Shown: positions 45,592 to 54,342 of the stretch, one piece after another | How the letters are laid out: every line of letters begins with the position of its first letter | Numbering within the stretch: position 1 is the first letter of the stretch | Assembly (NCBI GenBank): GCA_024103425.1 | Contig: JAGFIS010000013.1 | Location: 35,794-99,793 of the forward strand | Origin: Chitinophagaceae bacterium | Lineage (GTDB): Bacteria > Bacteroidota > Bacteroidia > Chitinophagales > Chitinophagaceae | DNA length: 64,000 bases | Direction of reading: 5' to 3' | Notes under the pieces: model-generated | What the model saw: the letters and a program-made list of their open reading frames with translations, nothing else | The model's database searches: none | What the model was told of the DNA's origin: nothing | Made by a program: the position numbers and the translations under genes

Positions 45592-46878
45592 ATGATGAAA
45601 TTTGAAAATACACTCGAGTTTGCAAAGAAAACCGATAAAGAGAATCCGCTGATTTCGTATAGAAATGACTTTTATATTCCTGTTTTGAACGATAAGGAGA
45701 CGATTTATTTCGCCGGTAACGGTATCGGATTACAACCGAAAGGAGTACAGGATTATGTGCTGGACGAACTTGAAAACTGGGCCAGTTACGGTTTTGTCGG
45801 AATGGATAGCGGCCATAATCCATGGGTTGATTTCTATAAAAAATTTTCACAGAGGCTAGCACCGATTTTAGGGGCATTACCAGATGAAATAGTGGTGATG
45901 GACCAACTGACAGCTAACCTGCACTTTTTGCTTGCAAGCTTTTACAGGCCTGAAACCGGCAGAAAGAAAATAATTATAGACTGGAAAGCCTTTCCCTCGG
46001 CTGTTTATGCTATCCAATCTCAAATGCAGATGGCCGGAGTTACGTTAGAAGAAAACCTGATTGAAGTTGATCCGCGTGAGGATGAGCATTATAGCAGGAG
46101 TGAAGATATAATTGAAGCAATTGAGAAAGCCGGTAACGAACTTGCAATGGTGGTACTTTCGGGAGTGAATTACTATTCAGGGCATGTTTTGGATATTAAG
46201 TCGATTACCGATGCGGCACACAAGGTAGGAGCGTACAGCGGATGGGATCTGGCTCATGCCGTAGGAAATATTCCAATGCAGTTGCACGATTGGAATGTTG
46301 ATTTCGCTGTGTGGTGCTCATACAAATATTTGAATGGCGGCCCCGGAGCTATCGGAGGATTATACGTCCATGAGAAGCATTATTCAGGAGGCAAGCCTTT
46401 GCCGCGTCTGGCCGGTCTTTTCGGAAGTGATGTCAAAGCAGGCTATCAATTTAAAGAAGATTTTATACCTCTGAAAGGTGCGGCGGGATGGCAGTTAAGC
46501 ATGCCGCCGGTATTGAGCCTGGCTGTGTTGAGTGCTTCGCTCGAATTGTTTGAGAGTGCCGGTTTTGAAAACCTCGTAGCAGGAGGCCGTGACCTGTCGG
46601 GTTACCTGGTTTTTATACTCAAAGGCATTCTGAATAGTACACAAGCAAAACCGTTTGAGTTTGTAACCTCCTTAAAGGATGAAAATCATGGATGCCAGAT
46701 TTCTATCAATCTCGGTCCCGATGGGAAACACAAATTGGATATGCTGCGCAATAATCGCATTCTCATAACAGGATTTGCCGATCATACAGTGCGTATCGCT
46801 CCCGTACCACTGTACAATACTTTTGAGGAAGTATTTCTCTTCGGAAAAATTTTAGAACATATCCTGATTGCGCACTAA
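45592..46878 (+). CDS. kynU: Kynureninase
   Basis: A 428-residue PLP enzyme of kynureninase length. Key parts are ANLHFLLASFYRP (substrate side), the SGWDLAHAVGNIPM strip with the PLP-contacting Asp and His, and the PLP lysine K245 in SYKYLNGGPGAIGG. It hydrolyses kynurenine or 3-hydroxykynurenine to (hydroxy)anthranilate and alanine, a step of the tryptophan-to-NAD route. Its partner genes are not in this window. An alternative ATG one codon later is equally possible. Confidence 0.93.
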   Translation: MMKFENTLEFAKKTDKENPLISYRNDFYIPVLNDKETIYFAGNGIGLQPKGVQDYVLDELENWASYGFVGMDSGHNPWVDFYKKFSQRLAPILGALPDEIVVMDQLTANLHFLLASFYRPETGRKKIIIDWKAFPSAVYAIQSQMQMAGVTLEENLIEVDPREDEHYSRSEDIIEAIEKAGNELAMVVLSGVNYYSGHVLDIKSITDAAHKVGAYSGWDLAHAVGNIPMQLHDWNVDFAVWCSYKYLNGGPGAIGGLYVHEKHYSGGKPLPRLAGLFGSDVKAGYQFKEDFIPLKGAAGWQLSMPPVLSLAVLSASLELFESAGFENLVAGGRDLSGYLVFILKGILNSTQAKPFEFVTSLKDENHGCQISINLGPDGKHKLDMLRNNRILITGFADHTVRIAPVPLYNTFEEVFLFGKILEHILIAH

Positions 46879-46885
46879 TGATAGC

Positions 46886-47668
46886 TTAGTGCTTCATCTT
46901 CTTGAATTTCAGTGCTGCTTCTCCGTCGACAAAGAGTGTGAGTTCATCGCCCGAAACTTCATATTTATCGGCTTCTCGGAAGTATTTCATAAAGAAATCT
47001 TCGCCGCCGCCCGGGCAAGCCTTCATTGTCAAAACACCCTCAGAAAATAATTTTTCTCCGGGCTTGTTGTTAAAATATGAATTCAGAGTATTGCAGCCGG
47101 TGAAACCAAAGAATGCAGACCTGTCGTGGTGGAATTCCAGGAAAGGCTTCTCTTCAGGAAACAAGGCACTGAAAATGATTTTTGGTCCGGTGATGTAATA
47201 TAACTCCCATTTTCCGGTTAACTCATCGGGTGCTGCATTGCTCTGTACAAATTCAGCAACAGGGCTTCCGTTAGTGGTTAATATCAGTTTATTGTCGTTA
47301 AACATATAACCGTTAACTCCCTCTAAAGTCTTTAAATACTTTGTTTCCCATTGGTTGATTTCGTCTTCACACGCCATTTTAGTACCCGCCAGCGGACCAA
47401 ATTCAAGACTGTTACCGGTGGTAGAAGTGGTGAAATTTCCAAAGTAGCGGTTACAACCACTTGTGCCCGATACACGGCCTTGTTGGCTGAAGTCGATTAA
47501 TATTTTGTTATCTGTCTTAACGTTGTAAATCTCATCGTTCAGTGAAACCAGATCCCATTTCTGATAGAGGTTATCCGGACTTAAGTCTTTCACAGTAGTT
47601 GTCTTTTTTGTGTTTGAGCACGCACCTAGAAATAAGATTGCAGTAAAACTCAGTAAAATTTGCTTCAT
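46886..47668 (-). CDS. Two-domain META lipoprotein (HslJ-like)
   Basis: A 260-residue lipoprotein. The lipobox LGAC (cysteine 17) follows a short signal. Two META domains are visible: GRVSGTSGCNRYFGNF with GPLAGTKMAC, and SAFFGFTGCNTLNSYF with GVLTMKACPGG. META domains occur in HslJ, a heat-shock outer-membrane protein linked to novobiocin resistance. It is convergent with kynU, 7 bases apart. Function unknown beyond an envelope role. Confidence 0.88.
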   Translation of the reverse strand: MKQILLSFTAILFLGACSNTKKTTTVKDLSPDNLYQKWDLVSLNDEIYNVKTDNKILIDFSQQGRVSGTSGCNRYFGNFTTSTTGNSLEFGPLAGTKMACEDEINQWETKYLKTLEGVNGYMFNDNKLILTTNGSPVAEFVQSNAAPDELTGKWELYYITGPKIIFSALFPEEKPFLEFHHDRSAFFGFTGCNTLNSYFNNKPGEKLFSEGVLTMKACPGGGEDFFMKYFREADKYEVSGDELTLFVDGEAALKFKKMKH

Positions 47669-47780
47669 GATTTTGATTTTTCCGGTGTAGAGATGTGATT
47701 TCCTGATGCGAAGTTGCAGTAATTAGTTTATGTTATGAAAACTTTTGCTTTTAAAGCAGTTTTTGTACTGAAAGTTGAGT

Positions 47781-48443
47781 TTAAACAGGCTCTGCGAATA
47801 ATTGTTCACATACTGTTTGGGTAAGTACCAGTTCTTTTTTACCCAGTTTTATTTTCATGGTGCCGTCGTAGTCTTCTTTTCCAATAATAGTCATCACAGT
47901 GCCTAATCCAATATTTTTTCTGTTAAGGAACACGAGAAATTCATCGTGCGATTGTGCCAGACCGCTGATTTTAACTGTTTTGCCCACCTGATAATCGCAG
48001 AGTGATTTGTGATCGGTGAGTTCGATATGTCCCGAACGGTCGGGAATAGGTGAACCATGTGGATCTTTATCGGGATAACCGAGCATTTCGTCCATCTTCT
48101 TAAAGAATTCCGGAGAGTTGATGTGTTCTATCTGCTCTGCAATGTCGTGTACTTCTTCCCACCCGAAATTCATTATTTGTACGAGAAACATCTCTGTAAG
48201 GCGATGCTTACGGATGATTAAGCCTGCTTCCTTCTTGCCTTTTTCAGTCAGTTGAATTGGGCGGTATTTCTCGTATTTAATCAGTTTATCGGCCGCCAGC
48301 TTTTGCATCATACTGGTTACTGTAGGCATTTTCAGATTAAGTCTTGAGGCAAGTTCGTTAATGGATACATTCTCTCTTTCAAGGCTCATCAGATAAAGTG
48401 CTTTCAGGTAATTTTCCTTTGTGTGAGAGTGAATGGCCATCAA
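47781..48443 (-). CDS. MntR/DtxR-type metal-dependent repressor
   Basis: A 220-residue regulator. The N-terminal winged helix (about 4-65: ENYLKALYLM, NELASRLNLKMPTVTSMMQKLAADKLIKYEKY) and the metal-binding dimerisation domain (HRLTEMFLVQ, EEVHDIAEQIEHI) match DtxR/MntR. The tail (150-220) is an SH3-like FeoA domain. It senses Mn or Fe and probably represses the divergent NRAMP transporter through the 16-bp palindrome between them. The first two codons are both ATG (48443 or 48440). Confidence 0.9.
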   Translation of the reverse strand: MMAIHSHTKENYLKALYLMSLERENVSINELASRLNLKMPTVTSMMQKLAADKLIKYEKYRPIQLTEKGKKEAGLIIRKHRLTEMFLVQIMNFGWEEVHDIAEQIEHINSPEFFKKMDEMLGYPDKDPHGSPIPDRSGHIELTDHKSLCDYQVGKTVKISGLAQSHDEFLVFLNRKNIGLGTVMTIIGKEDYDGTMKIKLGKKELVLTQTVCEQLFAEPV

Positions 48444-48480
48444 AATCTGTTTTTAGGATGTAAAGTAACAAAAATAAAAA

Positions 48481-48496
48481 ATTAGATGCATCTAAT
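48481..48496. promoter_or_regulatory. Perfect 16-bp palindrome, MntR operator candidate
   Basis: ATTAGATGCATCTAAT is a perfect palindrome of the DtxR/MntR type (TTAG...CTAA arms). It lies just upstream of the -7 box TATATTTG (48501-48508) of the transporter gene, so binding would block transcription. Regulator and transporter genes flank it divergently. Confidence 0.8.
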
Positions 48497-48500
48497 AATA

Positions 48501-48508
48501 TATATTTG
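48501..48508 (+). promoter_or_regulatory. Promoter -7 box of the NRAMP-UspA gene
   Basis: TATATTTG matches TAnnTTTG exactly, four bases after the palindromic operator and 17 bases before the TTG start. Confidence 0.65.
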
Positions 48509-48525
48509 CATACAAAACAATTGAT

Positions 48526-50400
48526 TTGGCTGACTATTCTTATGCATCATTGAGTGAAGTACACCAGTCGGTTGGGACTCAGAAGAAAAAGGGAATCAGG
48601 AGGATATTGGCCTTTCTGGGGCCTGCTTATCTCGTGAGTGTCGGTTATATGGATCCGGGAAACTGGGCTACAGATATCGCCGGAGGATCGGAGTTTGGCT
48701 ACAGGTTGATCTGGGTATTGTTGATGTCTAACCTGATGGCCATCTTGCTGCAATCGCTCAGTTCCAGGCTTGGGATAGTGGCAGGGATGGATTTGGCTCA
48801 GGCCAACAGGACAGTTTATCCTAAATGGGCGAATGTCCCGTTGTGGTTTTTAGCCGAAGTAGCAATTGCAGCATGTGATTTAGCAGAGATTATAGGGATG
48901 GCCATCGGACTAAATCTCGTATTCGGCCTTCCTCTGATCTGGGGCATTTTGATTACAGCTCTCGATACCATTATTTTTCTGTTTCTGTTGCACCGGGGTA
49001 TCAGAGTAATGGAATCCTTCATTATCAGTATGGTAGCCATTATCGGGATTTCCTTTCTGATTGAGATGTTTATTGTTTCTCCTGATTACGGCGAAGTAGT
49101 GAAAGGTTTCATCCCATCCAAGTTGGAGGGAAGTGCGCTGTACATTTCTATTGGCATTATTGGTGCTACAGTGATGCCGCATAATTTGTACCTGCATTCG
49201 TCGTTAGTACAGACACGTAAGTTTGACGGCTCAGACAGAGGTATCAGACGTGCAATAAAATTCAATTTCCTTGATACTGTCGTTGCACTCAATCTTGCTT
49301 TTTTAGTGAATGCAGCTATTTTGATTCTTTCGGCAGCAGCATTCTATACCCGTGGATTACATAATGTGGCCGAGATTCAGGATGCTTCAAGACTCCTCGA
49401 AGAATTATTTGGCAAAACTGCTCCCCTGTTTTTTGGGATTGCCCTCATCGCAGCAGGACAAAGCTCTACGGTTACCGGTACATTGGCGGGCCAGATAGTG
49501 ATGGAAGGGTACCTCCACCTAAGGATTCAGCCGTGGTTGCGCAGATTGATAACAAGAGTGGTGGCAATTGTTCCTGCTGCATTTACCATTCTCTATTTTG
49601 GCGAAGAGGCATTGGGCCAGTTGCTAATTCTCAGCCAGGTTGTCCTTAGTCTTCAATTAGCTTTTGCCGTAATCCCGCTTATTTATTTTAATAGTGACAA
49701 AAAAATAATGGGGAACTTTGCAATAGGCCCGTGGGTGAAACTCTTTTCGTGGATTTCTGCAATTGTGATTGTTTATCTGAACATTCAGTTGGTAACACAG
49801 GAGTTTAGCAACTGGATGTCGGGAAATGAAGTGTCGCCGTTCATTTTGTACGGACTGATTTTACCCGTCGGTATTTTCTGTTTGTTTTTGCTTGGATATA
49901 TCATGGTACATCCGCTCATTACTCCCGGTAAGAAAGAGATTGCAGGTATTCCGCACGGCCTGGCAGAAATCTTTGTGGCAGAAGCCGTGAATCCATACAA
50001 GAGCATCGGCGTAGCCGTAGATTTCTCAGGTAAAGATGAAGCAATCATCCGCAGTGCGATACGGCAGGGAGGCAAAGAAGCACGCTATACGCTTATCCAT
50101 ATCGTTGAGAGTGCAGCTGCCAGGTATCTGAACAGGAACGCCTACGATAAAGAAACCAAGATAGATATTGAGAACCTGCAGAAGTATGCCGGTTCGCTCA
50201 AAGAGGTCGGCTTTATGGTAGAGATCAGAATCGGGTTTGGTAACCCCGCATCAGAATTAGTGAAGATTGTAAAGCAGGAAAAATTTGATCTGATGGTGAT
50301 CGGTTCGCACGGACACCGGGGTATTAAAGATCTGATTTTTGGTTCTGCATCCGGTAAGTTGAGACACCGCATAGATATTCCGATATTGATTGTTAAGTAA
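48526..50400 (+). CDS. mntH: NRAMP divalent-metal transporter fused to a UspA domain
   Basis: A 624-residue fusion. Residues about 28-460 form an NRAMP transporter of about 11 helices with the metal-binding VGYMDPGNWATD motif in helix 1 and VMPHNLYLHSSLVQTR in helix 6. Residues about 491-624 form a universal stress protein domain ending in the ATP-binding GSHGHRGIKDLIFGSAS motif. The NRAMP part imports Mn or Fe with protons; the UspA part may sense nucleotide or stress and control transport, which is inference. No ATG is available in frame before the first helix, so TTG 48526 is the start. Regulated by the adjacent palindrome. Confidence 0.93.
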   Translation: MADYSYASLSEVHQSVGTQKKKGIRRILAFLGPAYLVSVGYMDPGNWATDIAGGSEFGYRLIWVLLMSNLMAILLQSLSSRLGIVAGMDLAQANRTVYPKWANVPLWFLAEVAIAACDLAEIIGMAIGLNLVFGLPLIWGILITALDTIIFLFLLHRGIRVMESFIISMVAIIGISFLIEMFIVSPDYGEVVKGFIPSKLEGSALYISIGIIGATVMPHNLYLHSSLVQTRKFDGSDRGIRRAIKFNFLDTVVALNLAFLVNAAILILSAAAFYTRGLHNVAEIQDASRLLEELFGKTAPLFFGIALIAAGQSSTVTGTLAGQIVMEGYLHLRIQPWLRRLITRVVAIVPAAFTILYFGEEALGQLLILSQVVLSLQLAFAVIPLIYFNSDKKIMGNFAIGPWVKLFSWISAIVIVYLNIQLVTQEFSNWMSGNEVSPFILYGLILPVGIFCLFLLGYIMVHPLITPGKKEIAGIPHGLAEIFVAEAVNPYKSIGVAVDFSGKDEAIIRSAIRQGGKEARYTLIHIVESAAARYLNRNAYDKETKIDIENLQKYAGSLKEVGFMVEIRIGFGNPASELVKIVKQEKFDLMVIGSHGHRGIKDLIFGSASGKLRHRIDIPILIVK

Positions 50401-50444
50401 GCGCAACAATCCGTTAAAGCTTCGGCCATCAGTGGGATAAGAGG

Positions 50445-50452
50445 TAACTTTG
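50445..50452 (+). promoter_or_regulatory. Promoter -7 box of the FMN reductase-AraC operon
   Basis: TAACTTTG, an exact TAnnTTTG match, lies 27 bases before the ATG at 50480. Confidence 0.6.
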
Positions 50453-50479
50453 CATCCTCAAAATACAACAGGAAAAAGT

Positions 50480-51061
50480 ATGGAATCCTTTAAGTTGAAG
50501 GTTATTATAACCAGTACCCGGGAGCACAGAGCGGGAATTGCAGTAGCGAATTGGTTCGTTGAAAAGGTAAAGGCTTATCCCGGATTTGAAACGGAAGTGC
50601 TCGATTTAAAAGAGATTAACCTGCCGATGATGCACGAACCGAATCATACAAAGTTGAGGAAGTATGTGTATGATCATACGAAGGAATGGAGCAAAAAGAT
50701 AGATGAGGCAGATGCTTTCGTTTTCGTCATGCCCGAATATAATTACGGTATGCCACCGGCAATGCTCAACGCTATTGATTACCTGATGCACGAGTGGAAG
50801 TATAAACCTGCAGGACTGGTTTCTTACGGAGGAATTTCGGGAGGATTGCGCTCGGCGCAGATGAGCAAACAGGTATTGACGACAGTGAAGATAATGCCGA
50901 TGAGCGAAGGAATAGCGATTCCGTTCTTTATAAATTTTATCAACGATGAAGGTGTTTTTGAACCGATTGAATTGGTTAATGAATCCTACAATATATTGAT
51001 GGACGAACTGATGAGGTGGACGAAGGGATTGCATTACATGCGTAATAATTTTCTGGATTAA
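50480..51061 (+). CDS. NADPH-dependent FMN reductase
   Basis: A 193-residue flavodoxin-fold reductase. The N-terminal TSTREHRAG phosphate loop, the MPEYNYGMPPAMLNAIDYL strip and the SYGGISGGLRSAQ segment match the NADPH-dependent FMN reductase family (ArsH/ChrR-like). It reduces flavin, quinones or metal oxyanions. It is co-transcribed with the AraC-type regulator that begins 2 bases later, at the head of the copper genes. Start ATG 50480 is supported by the promoter. Confidence 0.88.
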   Translation: MESFKLKVIITSTREHRAGIAVANWFVEKVKAYPGFETEVLDLKEINLPMMHEPNHTKLRKYVYDHTKEWSKKIDEADAFVFVMPEYNYGMPPAMLNAIDYLMHEWKYKPAGLVSYGGISGGLRSAQMSKQVLTTVKIMPMSEGIAIPFFINFINDEGVFEPIELVNESYNILMDELMRWTKGLHYMRNNFLD

Positions 51062-51063
51062 CA

Positions 51064-51621
51064 GTGAAACTGTTTGTAAAAAATATGGTCTGCCCGCGCT
51101 GTATTATGAGCGTGGAAAACATCCTGACAGAGTTGGGTGTAAAGTACCGCTCTGTCAAATTGGGCGAGGTCGACCTGACTGAAAAACTGAACAAAGAAGA
51201 AATCCGGGCTCTGGATAATAGACTGAAACAAGTTGGTTTTGAACTACTGAGTGATCCCTCTGCCAAACTGATCGAGCAGGTAAAGAATCTTCTGATTGAG
51301 AAAGTGCAAGAGGGCATTGAAAACCATTTCAGCCTGCAGAAGCATCTGAAAGATCACATCTTCAAAGATTACTCTACGGTAAGTAAAGTCTTCTCTCAGG
51401 TAGAAGGCATCACCATCGAGCAATACTTCATCCGCCAGAAAATAGAGAAAGCAAAAGAACTGCTTGTTTACAATGAGATGCCGTTGAGCGATATCGCTTT
51501 CTTTCTCGGGTACAGCAGCAGTCAACATTTGTCCGGTCAATTCAAGCAAATTACCGGGATGACTCCCACTCAGTTTAAAGCCATGGGCCATGGCCTGAGA
51601 AAGCCGATAGATAAAGTATAA
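51064..51621 (+). CDS. AraC-type regulator with N-terminal HMA-like CxxC domain
   Basis: A 185-residue protein. Residues 1-60 look like a heavy-metal-associated fold (MKLFVKNMVCPRCIMSVENIL, C10 and C13), and residues about 95-182 form an AraC DNA-binding domain with two helix-turn-helix units (PLSDIAFFLGYSSSQHLSGQFKQITGMTP). This joins a metal-binding domain directly to DNA binding, suggesting a one-component copper sensor for the copA gene 96 bases downstream. It starts at GTG 51064 because no ATG precedes the CxxC in frame. Confidence 0.85.
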   Translation: MKLFVKNMVCPRCIMSVENILTELGVKYRSVKLGEVDLTEKLNKEEIRALDNRLKQVGFELLSDPSAKLIEQVKNLLIEKVQEGIENHFSLQKHLKDHIFKDYSTVSKVFSQVEGITIEQYFIRQKIEKAKELLVYNEMPLSDIAFFLGYSSSQHLSGQFKQITGMTPTQFKAMGHGLRKPIDKV

Positions 51622-51656
51622 TGGTATTGCTTTCATACCCCGGTTTTCCAATGAAT

Positions 51657-51682
51657 CTGTACAATTCTCCCTTAATACTGTA
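51657..51682 (+). promoter_or_regulatory. Direct-repeat half-sites CTGTA upstream of copA
   Basis: CTGTACAATTCT (from 51657) and CTGTAACTCTTT (from 51678) are direct repeats spaced 21 bases, two helical turns, as AraC proteins like. They sit in the 96-base gap between the AraC-HMA gene and copA. A weak -7 box (GAACTTTA) lies just before the copA ATG. Confidence 0.35.
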
Positions 51683-51717
51683 ACTCTTTCTTTCGATAAT
51701 GAAGGAACTTTACAGCT

Positions 51718-54117
51718 ATGAAAAAAGAGCTGGAAATACCGGTTTTAGGACTGAAAGGCCGTAAGGATACAGACCGCCTGATGCACCGCCTGAGCGAGGA
51801 TAAAGAAGTGTTGGATCCACGTGTGGAAAGTGACGGAAAGACGGTGGTGATAGGCAACGGACCAACAGTTGACAGCTTTCAGCATACCGTGAAAGCTATC
51901 CGCGAGGAAGGATTCGATTTTCCTTCCGAAAAAGAGCGATTCCCTGTTTTGAATATGAGTTGTGCTTCTTGTGCGGTAAGTGTACAAAGCACACTGGAGA
52001 ATGTTCCGGGAGTAGTTTCTGTAGCCGTCAATTATGCAAACGGTAAGGCGGCCGTAGAGTATATTCCTTCACTGATAAGTAGGGAAGAAATGAAGTCTGC
52101 CGTGCAGTCTGTTGGTTACGATTTACTGGTGGAGGATGACAAGCAAGGTGATGAAGAAGACCGTATCAGAAGGAAGAAATACGAGACGCTGAAGCGTCAT
52201 ACCATTTGGGCTGTAGTGTTTGCAGTACCGTTGATTGTCTTAGGCATGTTCTTCATGCATCTGCCGGGAGTTGACTGGGTATTGTGGATTTTATCCACTC
52301 CCGTGGTGTTTGTTTTCGGCCGGCAGTTTTTTGTCGGAGCATGGAAGCAGTTAAAGCACCGCAAAGCCAACATGGATACGCTGGTGGCATTGAGTACGGG
52401 TATCGCATATCTCTTCAGCCTGTTCAATTTACTGTATCCACAATTCTGGTTGAGCAGAGGCATCACACCGCATGTGTACTTTGAGGCTGCAGGTGTTATC
52501 ATCGCCTTCATACTGATTGGCCGTTTGCTGGAAGACCGAGCTAAAGGCAATACTTCTTCAGCCATTAAAAAACTGATCGGATTACAACCCGATACAGTGA
52601 CGAGAATTTCAGAAAACGGAGAACAGGAGATTGTGGCCATTCACGAAGTATTTCCGGGAGATGTGTTGCTGGTAAAGCCCGGAGAAAGAATTCCTGTTGA
52701 CGGTAAAGTGATTTCCGGCAGTTCGTATGTCGATGAAAGCATGATCAGCGGAGAACCGGTAGCCGTAGAGAAGGGCGAAGGCGCTGAAGTGTTTGCAGGA
52801 ACAATTAATCAGAAAGGCAGCTTTCGCTTTGAAGCGAAGAAAGTAGGCGGTGATACCATGCTGGCGCATATCATTAAAATGGTCGACGATGCCCAGGGAA
52901 GTCGCGCTCCGGTACAAAATCTGGTAGATAAGATTGCCGGTATCTTCGTTCCTGCAGTTATCATCATTGCGGTTATCAGTTTTATAGTCTGGTATTTCTT
53001 TGGTGGCGCAGAAGGTACTACACACGGATTGCTGGCGTTGGTTACGGTGCTGGTGATTGCTTGTCCATGTGCGTTAGGGCTGGCCACACCGACGGCTATT
53101 ATGGTAGGAATCGGTAAAGCGGCAGAAAATGGAATCCTGATCAAGGATGCTGAGAGCCTGGAGCGTGGCAAAAAGGTGAATGCCGTTGTTCTAGATAAGA
53201 CGGGTACCATCACCGAAGGCAATCCTTCACTCGCTGAGATATTCTGGCCGGGAGAGCAATATGAAACCGAGCTAGCCTCCCTTGAAAACCGCTCAGAGCA
53301 TCCGTTGGCTACAGCAGTTACGAATGTATTGCCTAAACAATATTGTGAGATAGACAATTTTGAAAATGTACCCGGAGGTGGTTTAAAAGGGACGATTGAC
53401 GGTAAGAGCTATTTTGCCGGCAACCTCAAATTGATGCATAAAAATAAGGTGACCATACCTGTTAGTATAGAAACTAAAGCAAAAGAATTTTCCGAAAAAG
53501 CATACACACTCATTTACCTCTCGGTTGATGGAGAAGTAAAAGGCGTGGCAGGAATTACAGATAAGATTAAAGAGACAGCTAAAGAGGCTATAAGCACATT
53601 AAGGAAAGAGGGAATTGAAGTATATATGCTGACCGGCGATCATGAAGCAACGGCAGCAGCGGTTGCGAAGGAGGTCGGTATTGATCACTGGCAGTCTAAC
53701 GTATCCCCGGGTTTCAAGCAGGATTTTGTGAAACAGCTGCAATCACAAGGAAAAGTCGTAGCCATGGCGGGTGATGGTATCAACGACAGTGCAGCTCTGG
53801 CGCAGGCTGATGTCAGCATTGCCATGGGTAAGGGTAGCGATATAGCATTGGATGTGGCAAGAATGGCGATTATTTCACCCGATCTGAGAAAGATACCTCA
53901 GGCATTGAAGCTATCGAAGAACACAGTAGCCACAATCAAGCAAAATCTGTTCTGGGCATTTATATACAACGTCATCGGCATACCGATTGCAGGCGGAGTA
54001 TTGTACCCTGTTAATGGATTCCTGTTGAACCCCATGATTGCAGGAGCTGCAATGGCACTGAGTTCGGTGAGCGTAGTGACCAACAGCCTCAGATTAAAAA
54101 CAAAAAGATTAGATTAA
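51718..54117 (+). CDS. copA: Copper-transporting P1B-type ATPase
   Basis: A 799-residue heavy-metal P-type ATPase. The second N-terminal HMA domain has CASC (82-85); the first (about 1-70) has the fold but no CxxC, so it is degenerate. Further landmarks are eight membrane helices, the CPC motif (449-451) in helix 6, the DKTG phosphorylation site (D493), TGD near 642 and GDGIND near 680. CPC with HMA domains fits Cu(I) export from cytoplasm to periplasm. The copper chaperone gene begins 14 bases after the stop. Confidence 0.93.
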   Translation: MKKELEIPVLGLKGRKDTDRLMHRLSEDKEVLDPRVESDGKTVVIGNGPTVDSFQHTVKAIREEGFDFPSEKERFPVLNMSCASCAVSVQSTLENVPGVVSVAVNYANGKAAVEYIPSLISREEMKSAVQSVGYDLLVEDDKQGDEEDRIRRKKYETLKRHTIWAVVFAVPLIVLGMFFMHLPGVDWVLWILSTPVVFVFGRQFFVGAWKQLKHRKANMDTLVALSTGIAYLFSLFNLLYPQFWLSRGITPHVYFEAAGVIIAFILIGRLLEDRAKGNTSSAIKKLIGLQPDTVTRISENGEQEIVAIHEVFPGDVLLVKPGERIPVDGKVISGSSYVDESMISGEPVAVEKGEGAEVFAGTINQKGSFRFEAKKVGGDTMLAHIIKMVDDAQGSRAPVQNLVDKIAGIFVPAVIIIAVISFIVWYFFGGAEGTTHGLLALVTVLVIACPCALGLATPTAIMVGIGKAAENGILIKDAESLERGKKVNAVVLDKTGTITEGNPSLAEIFWPGEQYETELASLENRSEHPLATAVTNVLPKQYCEIDNFENVPGGGLKGTIDGKSYFAGNLKLMHKNKVTIPVSIETKAKEFSEKAYTLIYLSVDGEVKGVAGITDKIKETAKEAISTLRKEGIEVYMLTGDHEATAAAVAKEVGIDHWQSNVSPGFKQDFVKQLQSQGKVVAMAGDGINDSAALAQADVSIAMGKGSDIALDVARMAIISPDLRKIPQALKLSKNTVATIKQNLFWAFIYNVIGIPIAGGVLYPVNGFLLNPMIAGAAMALSSVSVVTNSLRLKTKRLD

Positions 54118-54131
54118 AAAAAGAATAGAAG

Positions 54132-54335
54132 ATGAAACAGTTTAAGACAAACATTATGTGCAATAGTTGCATCAGCAAGGTGACACCTGTATTAAATAAA
54201 ACAGTAGGAGAGGGCAAATGGTCGGTCGACCTTAAAGACCCGAAAAGGGTGTTAACTATCGGAGATGAAGCAGATGAAAAATCTGTAGTGGAAAGCCTGA
54301 AAGAGGTAGGTTATAAGGCCGAGGCACTTTCCTGA
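54132..54335 (+). CDS. HMA-domain copper chaperone (CopZ-like)
   Basis: A 67-residue single HMA domain with the metal-binding MCNSC motif (C10 and C13). It would carry Cu(I) to the CopA ATPase encoded immediately upstream (14 bases), as CopZ does. Start ATG 54132. Family and pairing are clear; the ligand is inferred. Confidence 0.9.
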   Translation: MKQFKTNIMCNSCISKVTPVLNKTVGEGKWSVDLKDPKRVLTIGDEADEKSVVESLKEVGYKAEALS

Positions 54336-54342
54336 TTCGCGG

